Part shown: piece after piece, positions 7,614 through 15,982 of the stretch
How the letters are laid out: each line of letters opens with the position of its first letter
Numbering within the stretch: the first letter of the stretch is position 1
Origin: Aquincola tertiaricarbonis
GTDB lineage: Bacteria > Pseudomonadota > Gammaproteobacteria > Burkholderiales > Burkholderiaceae_C
Direction: 5' to 3'
Assembly (NCBI RefSeq): GCF_023573145.1
Contig: NZ_CP097636.1
Span: forward strand, 2,976,001 to 3,040,000
Length of the DNA stretch: 64,000 bases
Notes under the pieces: generated by a model
What the model saw: the letters and a program-made list of their open reading frames with translations, nothing else
Told to the model about the DNA's origin: nothing
Database searches by the model: none
Translations under genes and position numbers: made by a program

Positions 7614-9000
7614 GGCCGATCTTTCCGCGCTTGCCCGAGGCGCAGTGGTCGCCCCGGCCGGCCATGGAAAGACGGAGGTGATTGCTAGAACGGCCAAGGC
7701 GGGGCAACGAGCGCTTGTGCTGACCCACACGCACGCAGGCGTGCACGCTCTCAGAACCCGCATGAAGCGCTTGGGGGTGCCTGCCTCAGCCTGCGCGGTG
7801 GACACGATCGCTGGATGGAGCCTCAAATACGCCAGGGCCTTCCCTCGATCTGGCAATCCACCCGCTGGGCTTCCGCGGACGACTGAGGAGTGGCGGCAGA
7901 CTTACCGCGGAGGAGCAGCCGCGCTGCAGGTGCCAGCAGTGCGCAAGGTGTTGCTCGCCTCTTACGACCGCGTTCTCATCGATGAGTACCAGGACTGCGA
8001 CGCGCATCAACACGCGCTTGCCCAAGCGCTTGCCGCAAACCTGCCGACTCTGGTGTTTGGGGACCCGATGCAAGGAATTTTCGAATGGGCCGGAGCCAAC
8101 CTCAGCTGGCCAGCAGAGATACTGCCCTCCTTCCCCCTCGCCCATGAACTCTCCACGCCTCACCGATGGGCCGGCAAGAACGAGGAACTTGGCGCCTGGG
8201 TCGCCCACGCGCGCGAGCGCCTTGCGAGGGGCGAAGAGATTGATCTGGCCAATGCCCCGATCAGATACATCCAGGCCAGCAGCGAATTCGAGATGAGCCT
8301 CTACTTTGATGGGCTGCATGAGCGCGAAGGATCCGTCGCTGCGATCCATTGCAACCGAGGCATGTGCAATCGAATCGCCGCAGCAACCAAGGGGGCCTTC
8401 CAGGCGCTTGAAGAAATCGCGGCGCAGCGGTTGCAAGACTTCGGATTTCAATGGACCAGCGCAAGTTCTCCCGAGGCGGTCGAGCAGGCGCTCGGAGCGC
8501 TGGCGCGAGACGCGGCGCATTATGCTGCGCCTCCCGCTGATGAGCTCTTGACGCGAGAAGAACAAGCTCTCAACGCCCAGATGAGCGAGGCTTTCCAGAA
8601 GGCCAAATCCGCCAAGAGCGAAGCCGCTGCGAAGGTTTACCTCGAGCTTTTCCGCAAGCATCCACGATCGAGGATTTTCCGTCGCGAGCTCTGGCGGGAT
8701 GCAGAGCGAGCTCTGGGAGAGGTTGCCGCCGGGAGAGCCACTGGAATGGAGGCTGCCATCCACTCGGCGCGCCAGCGTGTGAGCCACGCTGGGCGGCCTC
8801 CCCAAGCGCGCACAGTCTCCACGCCGCTGCTGCTTAAAGGCCTAGAGTTCGATCACGTACTGATCCCTAACGCCGCGCACTTTCTTGCGCAACCGCAGGC
8901 TCATGCCAAGCTGTTTTATGTCGCCATATCCCGGGCCACGCGAACTCTGACAATCAGCTCGCCAACCCCTCGGCTTCGCTTGCCGACCCCCAATCTCTAA
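7606..9000 (+). CDS. gajB: Gabija defence protein GajB (UvrD/Rep-like helicase)
   Basis: I start this at the ATG at 7606, within the last codons of gajA and after an AGGGG site; an upstream in-frame ATG at 7522 lies deep inside gajA. The 464-residue product is a superfamily 1 helicase: Walker A APAGHGKTE (about 17-25), motif II VLIDEYQDCD, motif III VFGDPMQGIF, and a late motif VI-like VAISRATRTL. In described Gabija systems GajB is thought to sense nucleic-acid ends and cooperate with GajA; both are needed for defence. Length and order match the family, so I call a complete Gabija locus. Confidence 0.87.
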   Translation: MPEADLSALARGAVVAPAGHGKTEVIARTAKAGQRALVLTHTHAGVHALRTRMKRLGVPASACAVDTIAGWSLKYARAFPRSGNPPAGLPRTTEEWRQTYRGGAAALQVPAVRKVLLASYDRVLIDEYQDCDAHQHALAQALAANLPTLVFGDPMQGIFEWAGANLSWPAEILPSFPLAHELSTPHRWAGKNEELGAWVAHARERLARGEEIDLANAPIRYIQASSEFEMSLYFDGLHEREGSVAAIHCNRGMCNRIAAATKGAFQALEEIAAQRLQDFGFQWTSASSPEAVEQALGALARDAAHYAAPPADELLTREEQALNAQMSEAFQKAKSAKSEAAAKVYLELFRKHPRSRIFRRELWRDAERALGEVAAGRATGMEAAIHSARQRVSHAGRPPQARTVSTPLLLKGLEFDHVLIPNAAHFLAQPQAHAKLFYVAISRATRTLTISSPTPRLRLPTPNL

Positions 9001-9069
9001 CCAGCCATCCTGCCGTTCAAAGCGGCCGGGTTGACGCCCTTTAGCCACCACTATCATGATTACGCTAGC

Positions 9070-9246
9070 ATGAGCCAAATCAGCTGCATGGATTTATGCA
9101 AGAATGAGGCGGCCGGTCTTAAAGACGAGGAGCTGCGACGCCGAATTATAGACGGCGGATGCATTGACTTGTCTGAAAGAGTGATTCGAGAGCAAATTCT
9201 ACGAAAAGGCTTGATACAGATCTGGGTGCGAATGCAAGTGTCGTGA
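9070..9246 (+). CDS. Small hypothetical protein coupled to the next gene
   Basis: The frame opens at 9031, but the ATG at 9070 (MSQISCMDLCKNEAAG) is the likelier start; the ribosome binding site is weak for both. The 58-residue product is mostly helical and charged (LKDEELRRRIIDGG, LSERVIREQILRKG), with two cysteines near the start. It ends in a GTGA overlap with the 221-codon gene, which suggests coupled translation. It lies 70 nt after gajB on the same strand, so it could be a Gabija-associated accessory gene. No family recognised. Confidence 0.45.
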   Translation: MSQISCMDLCKNEAAGLKDEELRRRIIDGGCIDLSERVIREQILRKGLIQIWVRMQVS

Positions 9247-9908
9247 AGTCGATCGTGCGGAGGCTGAATCCGCAACCGGGCGCGAGCGGCTGGAACCCGA
9301 GCCAAAACCAGCCGGCTCCGGCCTTTGACAAACCTCACAAAACTGAGAATATAGTCGCTTTGGAGATGGCAATGCAGGCGGCGCACTCAACCGAAGACGA
9401 ATCTTTCTCGCCTTTCCCTGTGCCGCGAAACTTCGCATACTTGCTCGCTACCGCATTAAGGCGTGGCGGGCACGAGAAATGCCTCGATGCGGTTTTAATC
9501 GAAATTCTTTTTGAGCCGATTAGGTCATTCATAGAGTGGCAGCTTGCCGAGGGCGAGCTCGCCTCAAACTCCTGCGCCGCTCTGTCAGACTTGCTCGGCG
9601 GGGCGCCCACTCTCTTCAATCGCAGAACAAATGCTCCCGCTTATTTCTTGGAGCCGTTGCGCCGCGCCACCAAGGATGCGCTGGAAGCATGCAGTTTGCC
9701 GGAGGGCGCCATGTGGGAGCTATGGAGAGGCAGCATTGTCCCCTTCCTGATCGCGCCCGCGATTGAAGCATTCACCGCGCTAGGGCAGCCCGGCAGGGGG
9801 TGGGGGTCCTCTCTCATAGCCAAAGTTGATCGTATTTACGCAGATTATCATTCCCGCCGCGGTGATGCTTCCACAGCGATTTGTCAAGCTTCACGCGAAA
9901 GCTTTTAA
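9243..9908 (+). CDS. Hypothetical protein downstream of Gabija
   Basis: GTG start at 9243 inside the stop of the preceding small gene. The 221-residue soluble protein begins with a low-complexity polar stretch of about 45 residues and continues as a largely helical domain (ALRRGGHEKCLDAVLIEI, FIEWQLAEGELASNS). It has no membrane segment and no motif I recognise. Its stop codon interlocks with that of the convergent Abi gene (stops share 3 of 4 bases), a very tight packing. Composition resembles the neighbouring defence genes, so I treat it as real. Confidence 0.55.
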   Translation: MKSIVRRLNPQPGASGWNPSQNQPAPAFDKPHKTENIVALEMAMQAAHSTEDESFSPFPVPRNFAYLLATALRRGGHEKCLDAVLIEILFEPIRSFIEWQLAEGELASNSCAALSDLLGGAPTLFNRRTNAPAYFLEPLRRATKDALEACSLPEGAMWELWRGSIVPFLIAPAIEAFTALGQPGRGWGSSLIAKVDRIYADYHSRRGDASTAICQASRESF

Positions 9909-10999
9909 GTCGTAGGCTTAGGATCCGTCCACACCCTATCCGCGCTCCAATCTGTCGGGAATCCCATATTGGCCATGTCGCGCGAGAAGATCGGCACTGT
10001 CGAGAACATGCTTTGCATGAAGTTGCGGATGCCATCTTGTATGCCTTGAGCCGAACAGCAAACGCGCAGCATCAAAAGGTGGGAATACAGGCGATTTGGA
10101 TGGCTTGGAGCAAACTCGTGCTTGCCCCTCAACCCGCCTGGATTTTGAAGGTTCCGGTTCCATAGCCGACTGTGGTGCGCGCAAAGGTTTCGGAGCTCCA
10201 ACAGGCAGCTCAGGTTCGTGACCAGCGCTCCCCAGCTATTCAATCCGAACGCCTTTGCAGCGCGATCGAGCTTGTTGGAGCCCGGAGACTCGGCAAAATG
10301 CGCGCTTTTGTCATTCAAGCACCGGCACACCGTTAGCAGTTGCTCGAGCGTGAAGATTTCGGAAATTATCCAGAAGGGCGGCGAGAGCCGAAAATCATAC
10401 GATCTTTTGGTGAAATAGCGGCTCCGGTAATGCAAGACAAATTCCTGCTTCCCTTGCCCAAACCGCTGTTGCGCCTTTTCCAGCGCTCTCTCCACGTTTT
10501 CAAATTTCTTGTAGGATTGTGGATTGATGTGCCAGAATGGGTCCCCGGTGATTCCGGTGATCACGTTGTCCACCGTCGCGCGAATCCGAACTTCTAGCTG
10601 AGCGATGACCGGCAGCAGGAAGTCCCGCAACTTTTGGTCCGCGCAGTATAGCTCGTGAATGTCAGCGAACGCCGTGTTCGGATGGAATGCGCCGGCCTGC
10701 TTATCGAAAAATGGTATGGCGTAGGCCTTGAAGCGAAAATAGTTCTCGCGGAAAATAATCGCTTCCGCCGCTTTCCTGTCTGGGATGCTCAGCCCCTCTG
10801 AGGCCAATTTCAGAACTAGATCGCGCGGCGCTCGATACGGTTTCAAGTATTCCCTGAGCTCGGGGCGCTCATTATTGAACCGCGCCCATCGGCGCTTATC
10901 AAGGTAAGCGAGAAAAAGCCCGCCCCACCGTGTACTGGCTGCGGCCTTATTGCACCGCGCGAGGGCCCTGTTGAGTCGTTTGCCTAACGCAGGTGGCAT
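9905..10999 (-). CDS. Abi_2-family abortive infection protein (HEPN type)
   Basis: The 364-residue product matches the Abi_2 (AbiD/AbiF-like) family: GLSIPDRKAAEAIIF and ENYFRFKAYAIPF early, ICELYCAD-type segment (DIHELYCADQKLRDFLL), a region around VRIRATVDNVI, and the diagnostic RNLCAHHSRLWNR near residue 280, an R-N-x3-H HEPN motif typical of ribonuclease domains. Such proteins abort phage growth, presumably by RNA cleavage; that is family knowledge. The leader contains a structured element ending in a terminator (11043-11109), reminiscent of the noncoding RNAs known upstream of AbiF-type genes. The first 40 residues are less certain; a shorter start is possible. Confidence 0.85.
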   Translation of the reverse strand: MPPALGKRLNRALARCNKAAASTRWGGLFLAYLDKRRWARFNNERPELREYLKPYRAPRDLVLKLASEGLSIPDRKAAEAIIFRENYFRFKAYAIPFFDKQAGAFHPNTAFADIHELYCADQKLRDFLLPVIAQLEVRIRATVDNVITGITGDPFWHINPQSYKKFENVERALEKAQQRFGQGKQEFVLHYRSRYFTKRSYDFRLSPPFWIISEIFTLEQLLTVCRCLNDKSAHFAESPGSNKLDRAAKAFGLNSWGALVTNLSCLLELRNLCAHHSRLWNRNLQNPGGLRGKHEFAPSHPNRLYSHLLMLRVCCSAQGIQDGIRNFMQSMFSTVPIFSRDMANMGFPTDWSADRVWTDPKPTT

Positions 11000-11042
11000 C
11001 TTGAACGCGGCGCACTCGCGCCCAGATCGAGAAATGGACAGA

Positions 11043-11145
11043 CGTTAAAAAGCCCGCACAAACCGGCCCAAGAACATGCGCTCTTGTTGACTGACCGGCC
11101 CGTGCGGGCGTTGTTGCAGGCATCTTAACGCCTAAGCAGGCTCAC
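11043..11145 (-). ncRNA. Candidate structured RNA upstream of the Abi_2 gene
   Basis: Read on the minus strand, a long interrupted hairpin has outer arms GCCCGCAC/GTGCGGGC (11102-11109 and 11052-11059), a 3x3 internal loop, CCGG/CCGG, and an inner CAAGA/TCTTG stem, followed directly by TTTTTAA. It thus ends like an intrinsic terminator before the Abi start at 10999. A short hairpin (AGGC/GCCT near 11120-11140) precedes it. Rfam lists an AbiF RNA motif upstream of Abi_2 genes; whether this matches it needs a covariance search. A plain terminator of an unseen transcript is the alternative. Confidence 0.45.
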
Positions 11146-11439
11146 AGTCAAGCGTGGGGGAAGCGAGGACTCAGGTGGATCGCCCACGGCGAACCTTCCG
11201 GAAATGCGTCCTTAGCAAGATGCAGTTCCTGCCACCTTCTCGCCGGTCCTCGGTCAGGCTCTACCGGCTTGCGGCATGCGAAGAGCGCCCGGCGACCCTC
11301 GTGGCGCCCCCTCGGCCCTTGTCGCTGCCCTGCCGGCGGCCTCTCCTGCCAGCCGCGCTGCCGCGCCATTTGCGAGGCGACAGCGCCCCGCCCGTTGCAT
11401 TCTTGGCTCTCTGCTGCGCGAGCCGGTTGCCCAGCCGCC
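11146..11439. other. Gene-free stretch
   Basis: About 290 bp between the RNA candidate and the XRE gene. Open frames here are Arg/Pro/Ser-rich and overlap each other, as chance frames do at this base composition. I see no gene, repeat or terminator. Confidence 0.5.
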
Positions 11440-11682
11440 CTACCAGCCGTCTATCCCGTCAACCGAAAGCATGGCTGCCACCGGCACGCCAAGCCGATCT
11501 GCAAGCTGGCACAGGATGCGCAGGCTAGGGTTGCCAACACCACGCTCGATCTGCGACACGAAGGTGCGGTCTATACCAGCCTCCAGCGCTAGCACTTCTT
11601 GGGACACGCCCAGCTCCGCTCGCCGCTGCTTGATGCGGGCGGCAAGCGCTTGACGCGTCGATTGGTAAGAAGCCTCGGCCAC
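11440..11682 (-). CDS. XRE-family HTH transcriptional regulator
   Basis: An 80-residue protein that is essentially one lambda-repressor-like HTH: IKQRRAELGVSQEVLALEAG (about 17-36), the recognition helix region DRTFVSQIERGVGNPSLRIL, and LCQLADRLGVPVAAML closing the fold. The start is GTG at 11682. It is a close paralogue of the broken regulator at 3581-3910. A palindrome (GACCA-C-TGGTC, 11705-11715) lies 23 nt upstream and could be its operator. Targets may include its own gene or the divergent small membrane protein; this is inference from position. Confidence 0.85.
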   Translation of the reverse strand: MAEASYQSTRQALAARIKQRRAELGVSQEVLALEAGIDRTFVSQIERGVGNPSLRILCQLADRLGVPVAAMLSVDGIDGW

Positions 11683-11704
11683 GCAGCGACACTATTTACG
11701 CCGA

Positions 11705-11715
11705 GACCACTGGTC
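11705..11715. promoter_or_regulatory. Palindrome upstream of XRE gene, operator candidate
   Basis: Perfect palindrome with 5-bp arms around one central base, between the divergent XRE (start 11682) and small membrane protein (start 11825) genes. Position fits an autoregulatory operator. A chance palindrome of this length cannot be excluded. Confidence 0.3.
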
Positions 11716-11824
11716 CACGGGAAATAATCGACAGAAGCGACTTGCCGCGCTAGCCTTGGCTCACGGCGTCGGCGAGCTCGCGAGCGCCGTTCCCGGCGCC
11801 AGTCGCCTTCAATGAAAGAACTCC

Positions 11825-12163
11825 ATGACTCATGTGGATAGCGCCGAGCGCGAACGGCGCGAACGCAAACTTGGCTCCGTGGTGGGCGGATTGCTCCTTG
11901 CCTGCTTGCTCGGGACGCCTGTGCTCGGTTGGCTCGCCGCCCTTGTGGCAACCGCATGGATGTGCGGAAAAGCTTTCGTCAACTCGGCGAATCGGCTTGT
12001 CGATGTTTGCCTTTGCTTGTTCGGTCTGGCCGTCTATGTTGGGATCGCGGCTGCGACACTGGGCAACCTGGGCGATCACATGTTCCGCATGTGGTTTTGG
12101 TCAACAGTTTGGAGCCTCGCTTGGCTCTGGATCGCCGACGCGCGGTTCGGGCTGGACGCCTGA
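11825..12163 (+). CDS. Small integral membrane protein
   Basis: A 112-residue protein with a charged N-terminus (SAERERRERK) and three hydrophobic segments: GSVVGGLLLACLLG to about 46, VDVCLCLFGLAVYVGIAA, and FWSTVWSLAWLWIA. Topology would put the N-terminus in the cytoplasm. It diverges from the XRE regulator, which may control it. No family recognised. Small membrane proteins next to defence genes are often effectors, but nothing here shows that. Confidence 0.55.
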   Translation: MTHVDSAERERRERKLGSVVGGLLLACLLGTPVLGWLAALVATAWMCGKAFVNSANRLVDVCLCLFGLAVYVGIAAATLGNLGDHMFRMWFWSTVWSLAWLWIADARFGLDA

Positions 12164-12545
12164 CTCTCATGAGCCCCAGCAGGCCCCCCACGCCTGGATC
12201 TCAACCGATGAACGCGATCCTCTCAACAAGCTGTCGACGCCCCGCAGCTAGGCTGCGGAAACTCGGAGTGCTCGAAGGCGCGCCCAGCCTCAGTCGCGTT
12301 GCGGGCATGGCGCCCCGCGCCTGGCTGCTCGGCGGTTTGCCAGAGCAAATGACGCTGCGCCGCGGGGAACATGCAGCGCGGTCAGGCCGCACTCGTGTCT
12401 GACAGCACGACTGCTGCATCCACTTTACTTTGCGCTTACGCGTCGACGGGGAGTCGGGATAGGAACGCGTCGTTGGAACTTCAATCCAAGCTATGCCCGG
12501 AGAGAAGCGCGCCGCGCTTCCCCATGGTGCTTTGGAGTCTTCACC
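12164..12545. other. Gene-free stretch
   Basis: About 380 bp without a convincing gene; a minus-strand frame crossing it is Arg/Ser/Pro-rich and also covers a terminator and the small peptide gene on the other strand. The promoter of the cysteine-rich peptide gene should lie in the right half, but I see no clear -35/-10 pair. Confidence 0.45.
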
Positions 12546-12704
12546 ATGAAGATATTCCGTACCTGCTGCGCAGCGGCCGTCTTGGCGTGCGGCTCGGCTT
12601 TCGCTGTTGATTGCTCGAAGTGCGAAGAGCACTGCAAAAACGAGAAGCTGCTGAATCAGGCTGGCTGTATCCGAGCTTGCCTGAACAGCTGCACCACTGG
12701 CTAG
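12546..12704 (+). CDS. Secreted cysteine-rich peptide, 52 codons
   Basis: ATG at 12546 with GGAG eight nt upstream. Residues 1-20 are a signal peptide (MKIFRTCCAAAVLACGSAFA), with cleavage expected after Ala20. The 32-residue mature part has six cysteines (23, 26, 30, 41, 45, 49) spaced C-x2-C-x3-C-x10-C-x3-C-x3-C, all other residues polar. A perfect intrinsic terminator begins 38 nt after the stop, making a compact single-gene unit. The paired C-x3-C spacing recalls helical-hairpin disulfide peptides; a metal-binding role is equally possible. No known family recognised. Confidence 0.7.
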   Translation: MKIFRTCCAAAVLACGSAFAVDCSKCEEHCKNEKLLNQAGCIRACLNSCTTG

Positions 12705-12742
12705 TGATTGGACACGGGCGGAAGCGCGAGGCTTCCCTTGCA

Positions 12743-12766
12743 GGCCCCGCGAAGCGGGGCCTTTTT
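12743..12766 (+). terminator. Intrinsic terminator of the cysteine-rich peptide gene
   Basis: GGCCCCGC, loop GAA, GCGGGGCC, then five T. Perfect 8-bp GC stem and U tract directly after the small secreted-peptide gene on the same strand. Confidence 0.85.
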
Positions 12767-12874
12767 GCATCGCTGCACTTCCGAATGAGCTAGCAACTGC
12801 CAAGGGCCGATTCATGACTGCGGCTGTTGCGATTGCCGATGGCCCCCTCGGTGTCCGCCAACGCGCCCCAGGCC

Positions 12875-13870
12875 TCAGCGAGAGCGAGAAAGCGCCGCGT
12901 CATATTCCGCCACCCAGCCTGCTTCGCGCCGCTCTGCTCGCAATCCGTGCTCGAGCTTCAACAGGTACTCCGCCATCACCTCGGCGTCTTTGGCCGCCGA
13001 GAAGATCGCCATTGGCTCGTTAGCGATCACCTTGACCCAATCGCGCAGATAAGCCGCGTGGGCTTCGATGTTCCGCTGGCTCATCGGAACGCCGGTTTCA
13101 GCGGCGAGGATCGCCGAGCAGATCTCCGCCCGAAGCTCTTCCATGGCATACGCAGCGTCGCCCCACCGCTTGCCCAGGGCAGCGGTCCGGTTCAAGCGAC
13201 GCTCATGCAGTGTCGAGTGCGCAGCCTCGTGCAACTGGGTTGCGTGCCAGTCATGCGCGGTTTGAAAAGCTGACCTGGCCGGCAAGATCATTTCGTCGCG
13301 AGAAGGGATGTAGCACGCTGCTGAGCCTCCCTCGCGCACGCTCAAGCCGGTCTTCTCGGTGAGGGCTTGGACCACAGCCTCAGCCCGCATGATCGGATCA
13401 AAGGCCGGGAACTCAGGCTGCGGATCCAGTGGCGGCATGCCGTCGATCTGATCCCGATTGAAGACGAAGTAGCGCCGCAGCGCGCGGGGCGTCAGGCCCT
13501 GCTCCTTTTGCGACTTCGCTTCCTCGCGCTCGTGCTCGCTTCTGGCCTCACCGCCGCCGATCTCAACGACCTTGACGATCATTGAGCCCCTCTCTCCTGC
13601 GCGCACCTGCCACCCGCGTTCAGCAGCCTGGCGGTAGGTCATGAATTCTCCAGACGATCGTCCAGCCGCGGCGATGGCCAGGAGCACTCGATTGACGCCC
13701 CGGTAGGCATTTCCGGTCGTTGGGTTGATGGGCTTCATGCAGCGCTGCGACCAGGGCCGTTGCCATGGCGCGCTGCCAACCTCCATCGCGGCGATCACCG
13801 CCCGCGCCACCTCGCTCTTGACATCCGCCCTTCCCTCAGTTCCAGCGTTCCCCCGCTCCCTCTTCTCCAT
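12875..13870 (-). CDS. ArdC-like antirestriction protein (ssDNA-binding plus zincin domain)
   Basis: I take the ATG at 13870 (GGGAG six to seven nt upstream), giving 331 residues; the frame is open further up but overlaps the coupling-protein gene. Residues 15-105 match the ArdC/TraC-type N-terminal ssDNA-binding domain (AVIAAMEVGSAPWQRPW, NPTTGNAYRGVNRVLL, FMTYRQAAERGWQVR). The C-terminal half is a zincin-like metallopeptidase with HEAAH (214-218) and a downstream acidic ligand region (EELRAEICSAIL). ArdC proteins protect incoming plasmid DNA from restriction; it probably enters or is made early in the recipient. It is the last gene of the minus-strand unit with the coupling protein. Confidence 0.85.
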   Translation of the reverse strand: MEKRERGNAGTEGRADVKSEVARAVIAAMEVGSAPWQRPWSQRCMKPINPTTGNAYRGVNRVLLAIAAAGRSSGEFMTYRQAAERGWQVRAGERGSMIVKVVEIGGGEARSEHEREEAKSQKEQGLTPRALRRYFVFNRDQIDGMPPLDPQPEFPAFDPIMRAEAVVQALTEKTGLSVREGGSAACYIPSRDEMILPARSAFQTAHDWHATQLHEAAHSTLHERRLNRTAALGKRWGDAAYAMEELRAEICSAILAAETGVPMSQRNIEAHAAYLRDWVKVIANEPMAIFSAAKDAEVMAEYLLKLEHGLRAERREAGWVAEYDAALSRSR

Positions 13871-13982
13871 CGCTGTCTCCCGTTTGTTCTTCTTCGCCTT
13901 TCCTTTCCGCGCTCGCCCGTTCAACACGGCAGCCAAGGTCTCCGGAGCCACCGAGACTCGCCTCCAAAACGCTGATCGCGCG

Positions 13983-15980
13983 TTAGATCGAATCTTTCCG
14001 GCCGTTGTCTGCTGGGTCGGATGGCTCATCGCTGAGGCCCTCGTCATCGAACGTTTCAAGCCCAGCAAACGGGTCGCTTGCGTCAGCGCCGGCAAGCTCA
14101 CGCGGCTCTTGCCAGTCGAACCCGCCTTCCTCTGAGGACGGAGAGCCGCCCGCATGCGCTGAGGCAGCATTCGCTCCACCCTTCACCGCAACGCTTGACC
14201 ACTGCGATGGCCCGAGCGCCGCGCTGCTGCCGGCCCCGCCCTGCGCCCCGAACGCGGGAGTCGATGGCGCCACTGGAGCAACGCTTGCGGTGGTCCAGGC
14301 GGCGGCCACAAAGGGTCTGCGCAGAGGCTTGCGCATGACGATCGGCCAGGTCAGCTCGTAGACATCCCCGCCTGTCGCGAGCGCCATCACCACGCCCGTA
14401 CCCGCGCTGTTCTTGCCCAGCCTGGTTCCCAGTTCCGACGGCTTGTACAAGGCAAGGTCTTCGCGCGCGTAGCTGACCGTCGAACCGGGGCCAGGAGCTG
14501 AGATCGAGACATTCCTTCGTTCTACCTCCCGGGAGCCCAGCGCTCTTGCGAGCGTCTCGGCGCTGTGCCCCGGCCCCATTTGGCCGACGATCAATGTTCC
14601 GCACATCGAGATCAGCGACTGCACAACTTCTTTCCCATGGATGCTTTCAAGCTGCGCGAAGTCTTGCGTCGCGATCACCGCGCGAATTCCTTTCGACCGG
14701 CCAACGGAGCAGATTTCCTGGAACGGAGCCCTGCCCAGTTGGGCAGCCTCATCGGCGATCAGCCACAGCTTGCGATCGAATGAATCGGAGAGCTGAGGGC
14801 TGCTTGCCAACCCAGCCAATGCCCCAAGGATCCCTTGGGCAAGGAACTTCGTCAGCAGCGGGTAGGACGCGTGAGCCTGCACGATGATCTGGCGCGATGC
14901 AGGCGCGGCGAGCGCCCACTCAACGATGCTGACGCGTTTGCTGTCCGGGAGGTCGCCCCATGCTCTCGCTAGGTCAGTGATCGGCGCGCAATGCGCCGAA
15001 AGGCTGGAAAGGATGCCTTGCGCCGTGACCCCAGGCTTTTCAATAAGCCTCGCGGCGGTTGGGTTGAAACGATCCATGACCGCCTTGAGTTCATGAATTG
15101 GCCGCACCAGCTCGGCCGCAAGATCAGCCCACCCCCACAGCTGCCCCTGTCTCTGGCGCAGGAAGAGGATGCTGCCAACCAAAATTTCGCGGGATGCGTT
15201 GGACCAAAACGGGTCAGTTCCTTGTGGCACCAGTGCCTCGGCGAACCTCCTTATGTCTCCGATCGCGCGCAGATCCCTGGCTATGTCCCAAGCTTTCGAC
15301 CGCGCATCCCAAGGGGCGATCAGCGCTGCGCCGGGCAGCGCGCTGGTGAAATCGCCCTTGGCATCGAACGCGATCAAGCTCTCGCCGCGACCGGCAACGC
15401 GCTCTGCGATGGGCAGCAGCGCGGTGGTCTTGCCGGAGCCAACGCCGCCGACGACAAGGACATGCCTTGTCCACAGATCGGCCGGGTATTGCACCAGCGG
15501 GGTGATGTAGTGATCCGGCCTCGCAGCGACAGCTTGCCTGAGCGCCTTGTTCAGCGACTTCACTGCGGTTCTTCCGCTAAGCCGGGAAGGCCCACGGACA
15601 TGGAGCAGTCCATCCTTCGCCCTTAGGTATACCGGCGCCAATAGGAAGCTTGGTATTAGCGCGAGGGCTCCTGAAACGGCAACCCGCCACGCAATCGGAG
15701 CGAGGTGTCCGTTGGCGCTCAGCGCTGCCACATGCGACCCATACTCTGAAGCGCGGGCAGCCTGGAAAACCGGCGCCAGTTGATGCGCGGCACAGCTGAG
15801 CCAATATCCTGCGTGAGTCGTTAACGAGCCCGCCGGCACAGGAAGCCCAGGAAGTTCGCGCCACAAAACTGCCAGCGAACCCGCAAAGACCACTGCGCCG
15901 CTCGCGACGCTTGCCGCTGCCCACGCCAAAGGACTTCTTCTCAACGCTGATGGTGGCGCCAGCTTATTCAATTCACTCAT
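13983..15980 (-). CDS. Type IV coupling protein, TraD/TraG/TrwB-like
   Basis: About 665 residues, starting at ATG 15980 (a TTG lies just before it). Two N-terminal membrane segments (about 17-40 and 95-119) anchor it. The motor domain follows: Walker A GGVGSGKTT (178-186), IAFDAKGDFTSAL, and a later LWLIADEAAQLGRAPF Walker B. These are features of the hexameric ATPases that link the relaxosome to a type IV secretion channel. The C-terminal 150 residues are low-complexity. With the MobF relaxase it forms the mobilization core. The leader carries an inverted repeat (15983-16030) with the AGGAGGG in its loop, which may gate translation. Confidence 0.9.
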   Translation of the reverse strand: MSELNKLAPPSALRRSPLAWAAASVASGAVVFAGSLAVLWRELPGLPVPAGSLTTHAGYWLSCAAHQLAPVFQAARASEYGSHVAALSANGHLAPIAWRVAVSGALALIPSFLLAPVYLRAKDGLLHVRGPSRLSGRTAVKSLNKALRQAVAARPDHYITPLVQYPADLWTRHVLVVGGVGSGKTTALLPIAERVAGRGESLIAFDAKGDFTSALPGAALIAPWDARSKAWDIARDLRAIGDIRRFAEALVPQGTDPFWSNASREILVGSILFLRQRQGQLWGWADLAAELVRPIHELKAVMDRFNPTAARLIEKPGVTAQGILSSLSAHCAPITDLARAWGDLPDSKRVSIVEWALAAPASRQIIVQAHASYPLLTKFLAQGILGALAGLASSPQLSDSFDRKLWLIADEAAQLGRAPFQEICSVGRSKGIRAVIATQDFAQLESIHGKEVVQSLISMCGTLIVGQMGPGHSAETLARALGSREVERRNVSISAPGPGSTVSYAREDLALYKPSELGTRLGKNSAGTGVVMALATGGDVYELTWPIVMRKPLRRPFVAAAWTTASVAPVAPSTPAFGAQGGAGSSAALGPSQWSSVAVKGGANAASAHAGGSPSSEEGGFDWQEPRELAGADASDPFAGLETFDDEGLSDEPSDPADNGRKDSI

Positions 15981-15982
15981 CA

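Noticed and set aside
12201..12815. Minus-strand frame of about 200 codons
   Set aside because: Runs through an intrinsic terminator and the cysteine-rich peptide gene on the other strand; Arg/Ser/Pro-rich with no domain.
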